From positions 104,390,047-104,454,046 of the forward strand of contig JACSVZ010000002.1 in the NCBI GenBank assembly GCA_014706295.1: DNA of 64,000 nucleotides, read 5' to 3'. Source of the DNA: Lycocorax pyrrhopterus obiensis (taxonomy: Eukaryota; Chordata; Aves; Passeriformes; Paradisaeidae). This document shows positions 1-10,930 of this stretch, piece by piece. The notes beneath the pieces are model-generated. The model worked only from the letters and a program-made list of their open reading frames with translations, searched no databases and had not been told where the DNA came from. The position numbers were made by a program, and so were the translations under genes. Each line of letters begins with the position of its first letter. The stretch's first letter is position 1.

Positions 1-3000
1 TCATTAGAGTTGGAAAAGACCACTAAAATCATTTAGTAAAACCATCAACCCAGCACTTCCAAGTCTGCCATCATTCTTTTTGCAAGGGTTTCTTCAACCT
101 CAAGCACCCTTTCCTCTGCCCTCATATTTTGCTGTTGGACTGTTTTTGCACAGAGCAGCCAATGTCAACGCTTGCCTGTGTCCCTGTGTGAGGATTTATG
201 TATATGCAAGTTGCCTGCATCTTAACACCTCACCACTGTGTTATTTCTTTTCATTTTAGTTACAGCAGCACCGCGCATGGAACTAGGAAGTTAAAAGTAC
301 CTAAAAGTGTCCATTCTCTTTTACCGAGTCACTATGCAGTTGCTTACTGACAACAGAAAAAGGGGACAACTGGAGAGCACCTGCTCCAACCCCCTGCTCA
401 GGACAGGGCCGATTTAACACGTGCTACTCTGTGTCTTTTCCAGTTAGTTGTAAATATGCCAAGGTAGGAGATTCCTCAGTCTCTCTGGGCAACCAGTGCT
501 TGAAAGGGTTTTTCTCCCCTAATGTTGTGATGGAATTTCCATTCTTGTTCCCTGATAGGCAAGTAAGTGTCAACTGATGTTTACAGGGGAGGGCAGTATG
601 CTTGATGGTGATGCGATGAAGAACAAACGCAGGGAGGTGGCATTTACATTCTTCAGCATGCTTTTGGTCTTACTGGTTGCTCAGCAACTCGTCTCCAGTG
701 AAACCAGATAAGATTTGAGTAGCAACATTGTTCTCCCAGTCAGCGGGCAGTTAAACGACCAGGTAGTTGACCAAAGTGTTTGATGAAGTCAAAGCAGATT
801 CTATTTCAACCAGTACTTTAATGATCTTTGCATTTACCTGCCTCCATTTCGTGTCCATCTTCTCATGCCAGTTTTACTGATTTCTGGTTCCCTCTCTAGT
901 TGCATCTCTTGAAGGTTTTTATAAACTATTCCCAATATCTGTCTGTTTTCAGCTCTGACTTGCTGACAGCACTGGACTCCTTCCTTGAGTCTTCACCTCA
1001 CAAATGATCTTCTTTTTCTCCTACCCTCAACTTAAATTGGAATTGAAAAGTTCAAAGTCTCGCAATTTTCAAGTTTACTTTTGCATAATGTTCATGTACC
1101 TGGTGCTGGTGATTACAACAGATGTAGACAGCACTCAAGCACCAAGAGTATAGTGTCTGGCAACACTAAAATTTCCCACCACAGCTGGAGCCACCATCTG
1201 TAAGACATCACACAGCTCATTTGGTACTTTAGGAAAAGTGTTACTCTCAGGTGGTCTCTTGAGGGGGTTCCTGCTGAGACAAACAACAATATGCCTTGTT
1301 TTAATTTGGGGGCGTCAAAACCCAAGAGGAATCTTTGGACTTTTGACTACCAAACATTACATAAAACCAAATTTATTTATGAGGGAAAACCTTCCTTACA
1401 GGCTAGGGAAAATAAAACAAACAAACAAACAAACTCCAAAACCAAACAAAAGACAAAAACAAATGTGCGATCAACTAACCAACCAGAAAGCAAAGGAGGG
1501 CAGAATACCATACAAATTCATAGATTGCTGAATGTCATGAGTGAATGTACTAAGAGACTTCAATGGCTTTTTGTTAATTCAGATGAACAAAAACTCTTTT
1601 AAACAAACTGGAAAACCCAGAGGAATTTGTTTTGCATAACCTGGATCTGCCCTTTCTCTGGAGCTACTGGAACACAGGCCATTCTATACAATAAACACAT
1701 AATAAGAGAAATGAATAGAGATTAAGCCACAGCATTAATAAGTTCATGTTTTGTAGCCCTCAGGATTTTCTTGCTCTTTTTGGCTGACTGGACAGCGGCT
1801 GTTTTGGAACTGTTTCTAACCAGCAGAGCAAGCAGGCAAGTTTCCTTCCTTGCAGACAGCAATCACAATCCTGTCTGTTTCACTGTCAGGAAGTACCAAG
1901 GAACTGGTACAAAAAAGCAGTATGTAAATTAAACATGACCTGAAACTACACGTTGCAGTCATGAGGATCCAAACATGTCTGAGCTGGGACTGGGGGCCAT
2001 AAATTGGCTGTTGTGGACTCCAGGGCAAAGCCATGCAGGGAGTTAGTGCAGCAGCCTTCCCTGATGGCCACATACAAATGTGTGGGCCAAACCCACATAC
2101 AAATCCCATCCCAGATTGCTTTCAAAATGCTGGTAGGGACTCTCCACCAATTCCCTTTCACTGATGCCACGAGAAGACCCACAGGAATCCAAAAGCTGTA
2201 CAGCAAGTTGTTAGCAAAGGTAACTAACTCACTGTGCATTTTGTAGTAACACGTGCTTGAGAGATGGTAATATAATAAAAGACAGAAAGTGACACTAATT
2301 TGATGAAACAGCTGATTTCCCCGAGACAAAGATGAATCTAACTCAGTATTAAATCAAGTAGCTTTGTAAGACATTAACCTTTATTAATCTCCCATGAAAG
2401 TTACACACAGAGAAAGAAAAAGAAGACAGGTAGCTGGACAAAAGTATTTGTAATTAATACATTATAATTCACATACAAATTTATTTTTGCAGTGAGGTTT
2501 GTAGCCATATACATACTGCAGCATTTAACTTGATTTGCTTTCTTTTTCTCTTTTGTTTGAGAAACAGGATAAACAGCTGGGAGATGAGCAACTAAAGTAT
2601 TCTGTGTCTGCACACCTGCCGAGTGCAAGTTAAGACACCTCAATGTCAAGACCCTGGAAGCTGCCCAAGAGAGGGATGGTGGGTATCAGACATGTTTCTG
2701 AAGCTCTGTGGGAAACCTTCACTGTGGAAAACCCAGCTGCTGGCAGGTCACACCCCATGACACACACCCATTTTTCTTTCTGTGCTTCAAGAGAATTGAG
2801 CCAAACCCTCTCTGCATTCACATATCTATGTAAACTCTTCTGGAGAAGATGGAGATTTTATAAATATGGGAGTAGATATCTGTGTAGGCTTAGATGTTTG
2901 CCTTCACAAGACTAAGACAGCATTTGAGCCAGTTAAGATACAGTGAATGCTGGACTGAGTTCCCTTACCAGCTAAGCTTTTTATTAGCATAAAGTCTCGT

Positions 3001-3647
3001 CTACCATAGTGTGTGTGGGCCCGGTAGGAAAACTGGGAGAGGAGTGAGTTACTGTTACTTCTGGCAGCTACATAAGCCCAGGGATTTTACCATAGGCTGC
3101 TTTAAGTAGGAATTTTTTTCTGTGTAAAGGGAACAGTGACATACCTGAAAATGGTTAAGGCTTGTGCAGTCTTATACACCTCACCTTAAAAGTATTTTCC
3201 ATTTGTAAGAACCCCAAAAGCTCAAACACATCTGTGACTTTCTGGTGAAAACAAAACAAAATCACAAACCAAGATGAAAATTTGGTACCTTAGATAGATA
3301 AACCTGCATAGATTATAGGTAGTGGAAAACACTAAAAATTCCTTGTACTACAAATATTACACTTAGACCATGGGTGACATTCTATTAAAGACATGGGTGC
3401 TGTAATTGTGAGATGACTGTTTTTCACCTCTAAAATTACCAATTTCCATGTCTTGACTCCTCTATGGATTCACAGCCATTTTCTCTGCTGTTGTTAACAT
3501 ACTTGTAGTTCATAAGCAGCACCTCTTATGCAGTGCAAATATCTGTTTAAGAAAAGGGCAGCAAAAATAAAGTAGCACAGGAATTAATTGTGATTTCCCA
3601 GCTGGATTCAGAATAAATATCCCAATAAACATCAACCAACACTAACC
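1..3647. other. Non-coding sequence upstream of the promoter; no gene seen
   Basis: AT-rich sequence with stops in all frames at short intervals. The longest open frame is about 127 codons (minus strand, near 1946-2329) and resembles nothing I know. An A-rich simple tract lies at 1411-1463. I found no splice-flanked conserved frame, RNA gene or transposon end. The best reading is intergenic DNA or an intron of an upstream gene. Confidence 0.6.
1411..1463 (+). repeat. (AAAC)n simple repeat in an A-rich tract
   Basis: Five to six AAAC units run at about 1414-1434. They are followed by degenerate A/C-rich sequence to about 1463. This is low-complexity DNA, possibly the A-rich remnant of an old retroposed sequence, although no retroposon body is recognisable beside it. 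Confidence 0.8.
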
Positions 3648-3770
3648 AGGCCAGGTTGGATGGAGCTCTGAGCAATCTGGTCTAGTGGAAGTTGTCCCTG
3701 CCCATGGCAGGGTGTTGGAACTAGATGATCTTTAATGTCCCTTCCAACACAAACTATTCTATGATTCTAT
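3648..3770 (+). mobile_element. CR1 LINE fragment, 3' end, sense orientation
   Basis: This is the 3' untranslated end of a chicken-repeat-1 non-LTR retrotransposon. Seen directly: the block GGTTGGATGGAGCTCTGAGC, then TCTAGTGGAAG, CCCATGGCAGG, TTGGAACTAGATGATC and CCCTTCCAAC. It ends in octamer units ATTCTATG ATTCTAT at about 3757-3770. These blocks in this order are typical of bird CR1 tails. The copy is 5'-truncated to about 120 bp, as most CR1 copies are, and has no coding capacity. No clear target-site duplication is visible. Confidence 0.92.
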
Positions 3771-6700
3771 ACCAATTTCGATAAGAGTCGCTTCTCTTAC
3801 TGATAACAACTGCAGGAAACCTTGCAAACTTGGAATTTAAAAAACTAACCACTGAGCTTTACTCTTCAAACCATGTCAGTGCCTTGAAAAAAACCCCACC
3901 TCTGTAAGCTCTAAATGTAAATGCTTATATGTAACTGCAACTTATCTTTTTGCTGTATATGACTAATTAGCCAGGGGACTCACAGCCAGCCTGTGAGTGG
4001 TTCTGTTGTGCAAGTCGAATGGTGAACAACAGGGAGAATTTTTTTAATATCCCTGTGGTAAATGATCAGGTGGCCACAAAGAGACAGTCCACATTCACCC
4101 AGTATTGGGGGTATATAGGTGTGTAGTCTAACCTAGGTCTCTAAACTCCCTCAAAAGTCAATGAGAACAAGAGAAGAGGGATTGCCTTTTGAAGGTGTTC
4201 ATTTAAGAATGGGATGAAACTGCCAAGTCATTTTCACTGTCTATAAATAAAGATAGATTAGATCTCAAGTTTTATACCTCTAAAAGTTAGGCAAGACTGC
4301 CTCCTCTGTAAGCAAGCCCTGTTTAAAAGGATTATTTCAGTCTAGGCTATACAATAATTTGATTAGATTATGTGTTTGGCAATGGAGACATGTCAATTAG
4401 GGGTAATGGATCTAAGTTTCAGTAGTGTCCCTGAAGGGGCAACCCATGGTGAATAATCCAGAGTAGACCTGAGTATTTTCTAGAAGAGTCAGTATTATGC
4501 ATACCTTTTCCATTTTGTTGAGTTTGATTTTCATATGGTCTTGCACTTTGAAAACATTTAAACAATAAGTAGTATTCCTTTTTATTACATACAATTAGCC
4601 AAGTAGCCTTGGCAAAATTCCTTTTCTTAAAATAATATTTCCTGATGAAGAAAAGACTAATCTATATCTAGATAACCCTGGGGGGAAAAAAGAGTCTTGG
4701 TCTATGGGCCTCATGATTATACTAACCATGCATTCAAAGATACATGGGAATTCTTTATAAAGTAGTTAAAGTGAACAAATCCAACTACAATCTGAAAACA
4801 CTTCTTGAATAACTTCAAGCAGTCACCATGCTTTTAATTTCCCTTTTAAAAATTATGCCAGTAGTGATACCATTTTGTTGTATAGTAAAAAATCTGTCTG
4901 TATCTTCCCACTGAAAGAGGTCAAAATGGATTGTGCTAATCCCATGGTGTATAAAAACCAGGCTCAATCAAAAAACCTGAATTCACACTGTATGATTAAT
5001 TTTGCTCAGCTATTTTCTAGACTAACACACAGATTAGCTAATAAAAATGATTCCTTGATCATTAGCTTATAAAAATTATTCACTGAAAGATCAGTGAATT
5101 CTGAAAGTGAAATATGAAATCAAAATTTGTGCAGGTAAAAAGAAAACATAAAACAGACAGCTTTGACAAAGTGCTCACTTACAGAGTTTTCCTTAACTGA
5201 GAACATACTTCTTTGCAATACTGTGGTAGTACCAAAAAGGGGTAGTCCTTTTTCAATGCCTTATCTGAAACAAAATTATTTAGAAAATTATGAAGAGAAA
5301 CACTGTTACAGCCTCTCTCATGTAGTGCATTTTCCCTTTAGCTGGCATCCAGGCTGCTGTTAAGGACAGGCTTCCAAGCAAAGGAAATGGCATCCTGCTG
5401 TGTCTTGTATGATGGATGGTTTACAGTTACAAATCTGTAAACAAGAGCTGACACTGCAATACCAAGTGTTTTATAGAAGCTTCTAAAAAATGGAGACTCT
5501 GTTATAGTTTCTAGAGTCAGGGTGACTGAGATCCAAGTGATTAACTCCAGGACTTTTCTACAACCATCCTTTTCTTTTTGTGAAATTATTATCTCATTAA
5601 AAGTGGTCATTCTGCAAAATCCTATCAAAATCAAAAAGGAATAGAAAGTATATGCCTGTCACTGACTATGTACTACTGCTGAATTTCCAGAAGAGCCTGA
5701 TGATGAGTTGCTCAATTTCTATGGAGGGAGTAATGGAAAGATAGAGAAAGTATATCCTTACTAGTTGTGAGAAACACTCGTCTCTTTCATCTTACTGTGC
5801 ACCATCTTTTTTTTTTGTAGGAGGTGTGCTAAATATTCATGCTAAAAACACTGATGCCAAATATATGGATTTTAAAAACATGTCCGTAAAATAATAGCAA
5901 TAGGGAAGCCTAGATATGATGACTTAGAATTGGAATTACAGCAGTGTTGGAGCATCAGATTTGAATTCAGTTTAGCTCTGCCCTCAGACTGTCTGCATTA
6001 AAAACATTTAATTTTATGTACTTTGACTCCCCATATCCATCTTATGCTTTCTGTTTCATCCTATCCACCTGTTTCAGCCATTTAGAATAAAGGTTTTTAG
6101 GGGAAGAGCTCATTTCATAGATGCCTCGATGTTAAACAGAGCAAATAGTGTTGGTCCTAATCCTAATTACAATACTACAACTAGGGACAGGATAATTCAC
6201 ATCACAATAATAAAGGGGTAAAGTATAATTAATCTTAAAAGATCATTGGTGATTCATATAGAAGGATAGAAGTTAGAATCTTCTAAATTCTAACATACAG
6301 AAGGATAGAATCTTCTAAAAGAAGACTCAAAGCAGAATTACCCATCAAGATGGTGGCATTCACTTTAGCCCCAAAAAAGAAATCAAAGCAAAGTCCACAA
6401 TCAGATTTTAACAATGACAATACCTGAATTCTGTGGAATTCAGACACTTCATTCAGGCAAAATTTAATACCAAAGGTTTGGTAGGCTGGATCAACTAAAA
6501 CATTGATACTAATGTTTCTAAGATAGAAATTACTGGGTTTAGTATGTATGAAATCAATAGTTCACAAATAATAAGAAATTAAAGCAGAGAGTTCTCTTGC
6601 GTGACTATTTGTTTATTTCTTTATATTTTTTGAAACCTACTTCCTGAGGTTGGATATATCAGATTATCAATGAATATATAAATATAACTGGCATGACAAC

Positions 6701-9429
6701 AATAAACACAAGCTGCAGTTCAGAGAATGATCTAAGATGAACTTAAAACTTTTGCTTGCAGGATTGAAAAAAAAGGTTGAAATCTGTCGGAAGTTCGCCT
6801 TTATGGCTTGGAAGAGGGGAATGGGCTTTCAGAGCACTCTATCTTAAAGGACCTTATCCCTCTTGCTCTCAAACCCAGCAAATATGAAGAAAGTGAAGAG
6901 ACTTTCACTTAAATGCAGAGTGAAATGCAATACACAACAAAGGCTCGGGTCGGAATGATACCTATCAACTTCTGTAGTTCTGCTGGGCAGTGGCCCATCA
7001 ATCTTTGCACAAAGTGTAGTGTCATACTGTTCTTATACAGTAGTCTTTTACAACAGAATAAAGGTGATGGTATCTTGCCTTGTAAGTATGAAAATGGCCA
7101 AAATCTAACTCGTGATTGACAATTTTCTTCTATGTTGCCTAGTCAGCAATCAGAAAATGCTGTTTGCTAAACAAGGTATTTTTTTTGATGCTGCCTCTTT
7201 ACCTCAGTATTAATTGACCTTGATTCCCAAAGTGAGTCTCTAATTGCTGTGCAACTGCATGTCTGCTGTCAATAATTCCTAATGATTGACTCCAGTTTCT
7301 CACTGCTTGAAGTTGCCCTTTCTTGTTCCCTCAAATGTCCTTTTTTTCTTGATGCCATCATGTTCCCCAAACGGTGTGGTCTCTCCTTTATTTCACTCCA
7401 GCATCTGCTTTGGCATTCTGCGTCTTCTGTTTCAGATACATGAGTGGCTCTGCACGTTTGTGTTGTGAATATCATGGCTTCAAACCCTGAAAGACTTTTA
7501 TGTCCCAAAACGTTCTTGTTACAGATTTTATCCTGCCATCTGATGTGCAATATGGCCCACAGATGGTACAGATGAAACCGCCCTACAAGCTGTAAATGTT
7601 GATAGTCAAAATAGAAAGTTAGAAGAAAACATATAATTAATGTCTCTTCCTTTTCAAAAAAGCAAAACAAAAATAAGTCCAAATGAGAAAAGAGTTACTG
7701 CATTAAAGCTACCAGAATAATTCTCACTCATTCAGTACATATCTCTAATTAAAATCAAACAGAAATTTCAAGAGAAATCTAGACTGCAATTACTGAATTA
7801 CCGGGATCAATTTCGATATAATTAAGTAATCTGAGTTAGAGTTATCAGATGCTGTAGCATAGTATTATACATGCACCTTGGTATGCTTTCAAATCTCTCA
7901 CAAACCTTTAATAGCAATAATAGTTACTATCTAAATCTGTCCAGTCACACGGCAACATTATCTCAAAAGGACTGACACTGACATTACTCAATTCTATTAC
8001 ACTTGTGTGTAGTATCAATAGCAGAGTTAACATACACAGCATAAAAATGTACCACTTAAAACTGGCAAAGTGATGAAGTTTGATCCTAAAGCCTGATCTG
8101 ATTTTGTAAATTCTCTTAAACTCTGATTGACCTAAATTTTTAGCTACCTGTTGTTAAGGGCCATATTATTAGCAACTTTATAAATACCAAGAGATCCCAA
8201 GATGTTTAGGCGAATGGAGGTAGTGTGTCTTCAGGTAATCCATGGCTGAAGCCCAGCTCTAAGCAATTCAAGCATGTGAATGGCCCTCTCAAAGCCAACT
8301 GACGTAGCTATTCGCATAAAATTTGCATGAAATCAGAATCAAAGTAGCCAGTGAACAACCCAGTTCCAGAGCTTTATTTGGGAGGTGCCTTGGTTTTGAA
8401 CATTAAATGAACCTAGCGTTTTTCTGCATTAATCACACTCTTGGCTATAGCCACGAGCTCCAGAACTTCCTTACATTTATTCTCCCGTCACAGTTGTTCT
8501 CATTTCTGGACCAAGCAGCATTATTGCAGTGCCACACTGTTGCTGTGCCACCTCTACTTTCTCCAGGAGGTATGGACAGTTTTTTCCTTTCCACTTTTTG
8601 ATGGAAAGGATGCTGGAACTTAGTGTTTTAACCAGCAAGTACAAAAGAAAAGGATGTGAGAAAAGTATTGGACTTCTTTTTCTCTCTGGCACACTGCAGC
8701 AGGTTCCTGTCAAAGAAAATGAACAAACAACACTACCACTTTTTTTGTCACTGTGCCTTTTTTTTTTCTCAGGTGTTGAAGCAGAAAGATAAAACACTGC
8801 ATAGGATTGAGCCCTATGGTCCCAAGAGATGAAAAAGGCTTTTTGAAAAGCTCTCAAGAAGTATGTCCTGTGAAAAGCAAAAAAGGAGATGGTTCGTATG
8901 GTTGCTTAATCAATCCAAGGCAAAAGGAAGGAAATACAAAATAATTTTTCCGTAGTTCAATGGGTATTTACCCTCAGAGCACCTGCCTGTATTTCTAGTC
9001 TCCTTCCCATGCTCCTGCTATGTCTGACCTTCATCTTTGCACACACCAAGGAAACCTGCTGCTTCCCCACACATTTCGACCCCATTTACAGTTCTAAATG
9101 TTCCAGATCCTTCTGTTTCCAATCTCTCCAACACAATCAGATCCCCTCATCTTTACCCACCTGTTCCATTTAGTATCAGGCACAAGTATACCTGGAGTGC
9201 CCTTCTCCTGTTCGTCTCTAGCATCCTCCTAGCACGCTAAACCCCTTCAGTTTCTACTTCACCACTCCTGGACCAGCTCCATTGCTAACTAAACCCAAAC
9301 ACAACATGAGGTGATCCTCCGGCCCAAATTTTAGCTCTGTCCATAGCCCTGATCGGCGTGCACTTCAGGGCCATCAGCACTCCAAGTGCCAACTTCTCCC
9401 CCACCGGCCACCGACCCACTCTGTATCCG
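3771..9429. other. Non-coding sequence between a CR1 tail and the CpG island
   Basis: AT-rich, apparently single-copy DNA. It includes a small local duplication with a palindrome at 6260-6320. CpG content and pyrimidine content rise from about 8950 onward as the promoter approaches. Open frames reach about 137 codons (minus strand, 7269-7682), but that one starts at TTG and has no recognisable domain. No exon, RNA gene or further transposon end was identified. Confidence 0.55.
6260..6320. repeat. Short direct repeat enclosing a palindrome
   Basis: AGAAGGATAGAA occurs at 6260-6271 and again at 6299-6310. Each copy is soon followed by GAATCTTCTAAA. Between and overlapping them, GTTAGAAT (from 6272) and ATTCTAAC form 8-bp inverted arms around a short spacer. 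This is probably a small replication-slippage duplication. Confidence 0.7.
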
Positions 9430-9787
9430 ACAGGGTTTTGAAGCTTCCTAGCTTGGCTCCTCTCACTGCAAGGCTTCGCCCCTTCCCTCAAAGACTGGAA
9501 GCACCCCAGGTCGCTCCGTCCTCGCCGAGTCCCGGCCGCTACGTCCCGAGCCTCAGTGCTCTCCACCTGCCTCCTCCCCTAACTCATGTCCGTACCAGCG
9601 CCCGTTCCATCACCTCAGTCCCTGACACGACGCTGGCACTCCCTTCCCAACCCCGCCGCCGTGGGGCACGGCCAGGGCCGCCGCCGCCGCCGACCACCCC
9701 CGCACCTGAGCGCGGCACTCCCGCGGCCCCCGACCCCTCTCCTCCAGCTGACAGAGCAGGAGGGGCGGCACCTGCGGGTCCGCCCCA

Positions 9788-9890
9788 TTCTCCTCCCCTC
9801 GCCTCCCCTCCCCTCCTCCCGCCGAGAGAGAGAGAGAGGGAGAGAGACCGAGACCGAGACCCGGAGGGAGGGGGAGAGAGAGAGAGACGG
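9788..9890 (+). repeat. Pyrimidine tract switching to a GA-rich purine tract
   Basis: A C/T-rich stretch (about 9788-9822, repeated CTCCCCTC-like units) is followed immediately by a GAGAGA purine stretch (9824-9890). The purine stretch includes two pure GA dinucleotide runs (about 9824-9838 and 9874-9887) separated by GACCGAGACC repeats. Such tracts occur at vertebrate promoters and can adopt triplex structures or bind GA-repeat factors. The transcription start probably lies in or close to this block. Confidence 0.75.
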
Positions 9891-10082
9891 TGGCAGCGGG
9901 GGCGCCGTGCTGGACTGCCTGAGCGCAGTGCTCGGCGTGAAGGGAGAGAGGGGGAAATTTAAAAAAAACCAAAACTAACCAATCCCCCAAATTTTCAAAT
10001 ATTTAAATTAAAAAAAAAAGAAAGAAAGTGAGGGAGGGGTAGAAGGAGAACGCTTCAACTTTTTCTCTCTCTGCCCAGCAAG
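9830..10082 (+). other. Candidate non-coding first exon (5' UTR)
   Basis: The 3' boundary is the sequence GCAAG|GTAAGG, a consensus U2-type splice donor with the exon ending at 10082. The 5' boundary is a guess: the start site should lie in the GA-rich tract or slightly upstream. No ATG occurs from 9824 to 10082, so this exon would be untranslated and the start codon must lie further on. It contains a GC-rich 5' part, an AT-rich pocket at about 9955-10028 with a CCAAT motif at 9979, and a pyrimidine tract just before the donor. The gene is not recognised. An alternative is that transcription starts downstream of the CCAAT motif, giving a much shorter exon. Confidence 0.5.
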
Positions 10083-10088
10083 GTAAGG
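10083..10088 (+). other. Consensus 5' splice donor (GTAAGG)
   Basis: AAG|GTAAGG matches the vertebrate donor consensus almost perfectly. It is preceded by a pyrimidine run ending in CAG (10059-10078), which looks like a splice acceptor only 4 nt upstream of the exon end. The strength of the donor and its place in a CpG island make an exon-1 boundary the natural reading. Confidence 0.6.
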
Positions 10089-10429
10089 GAGCGGCGCGGG
10101 GCTCTGCTTCGCCTTCTCGCCGGTTTCTGGGAGGGCACAAAGGTAGCGGGTCGGGCGGCGGCGGCGTCTCCGCTGGCTGAGTCGCGCTCGGTGTTGTCAC
10201 CCCGCGGAGCGCAGCCCCGGGGGCGGCGGCGGCGGGCTGCCAGCGGCGCGGCGGGCAGCGCCCGTGTCACCCGCGGGCTGCGGGCGCCCGCCCCCGGGTG
10301 GGTTCCAGCCCTTTGTTACCGGCCTTTTGGACCGGAGCGGGGGGAATAACCCGAGCCGATGGGGCAAGGCGGGGGTGGGAGAGTCTTGGCCGGGGGGCTG
10401 CGGGAGCAAAGCAGCCGCTGTGGCCGGGC

Positions 10430-10660
10430 GGGCGGCGGGCAGCCAAGCCCCGGGACGAGGCGGGCGCGGGGGGTGCAGGTGGCTCTGCCGGGGAGCGGGC
10501 GGGCGGCGAGTGCGTGCCCCCGCCCCGCGCTGCCAGACGGGCGGCCGCCGGCAGAGGGGGCTCGGCCGCCTCGCCCTCCGCGCCCGCGGGAGGCTTCGCC
10601 CGGGGCGGGGAGCGCCGGCCGTGGGTGGGCCGCGGGACGGGGGGGTGTGTGGGGCACTTC
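10430..10660 (+). other. G-run cluster with G-quadruplex potential
   Basis: Repeated runs of three or more G occur on the + strand just downstream of the presumed first exon. Examples are GGGCGGGCGGCGGGC-like sequence around 10490-10510 and GGGTGGGCCGCGGGACGGGG at 10623-10642. Four closely spaced G-runs satisfy the usual quadruplex pattern. Such clusters at the start of first introns are common in vertebrate CpG-island genes. Confidence 0.55.
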
Positions 10661-10930
10661 TGGACATGTGCAGGCCGGGTTTGAGGAGGGAGGGGCGGAC
10701 AGGGAGCCGGGCCCCCTTCGCGGGTATGAGGGGCTGTCGTTGCGTCCCCGGGAGACGCGGTGGCCCCAGCGCGCGGTGGCGACCGCGCTGCCCCGCGGGC
10801 TGTGTCACCGGCGGCACGTCCGTGATGCTTCCACCGCGGGGGCAGCTGCTCGACACGGCTCCTTTGGTCTTGGGAAGTAAAGGTAGAACGGGGAAGAAGC
10901 GGCTGGGATGAAGCCGGCGGCGGCTCCCCG

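Larger units (their letters stand above)
9430..10930. promoter_or_regulatory. CpG island, presumed promoter of a + strand gene
   Basis: About 1.5 kb of very GC-rich sequence packed with CpG dinucleotides stands out sharply from the AT-rich surroundings. It contains short CCG/CGG runs (near 9672-9694, 10153-10166 and 10220-10236), GC-box-like GGGCGG motifs and several G-runs. In vertebrates such islands mark promoters of broadly expressed or developmental genes. The direction is inferred from the strong + strand splice donor at 10083. A divergent transcript on the minus strand cannot be excluded. No TATA box is evident within the dense part, which fits dispersed initiation. Large open frames on both strands here come from the scarcity of AT-rich stop codons, not from coding. 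Confidence 0.88.

Noticed and set aside
7269..7682. 137-codon minus-strand frame
   Set aside because: Starts at TTG, no recognisable protein, and length is within chance for AT-rich DNA of this size.
9438..9962. 174-codon + strand frame across the island's left half
   Set aside because: Low-complexity proline/arginine translation that runs through the GA tract. Composition artefact.
10264..10911. 215-codon + strand frame in the island
   Set aside because: Overlaps other long frames on both strands, glycine/arginine-rich, no domain recognised.
9430..10930. Naming the gene served by the CpG island
   Set aside because: I considered several vertebrate genes with untranslated first exons and long first introns but could not match this 5' end to any with confidence, so no symbol is given.
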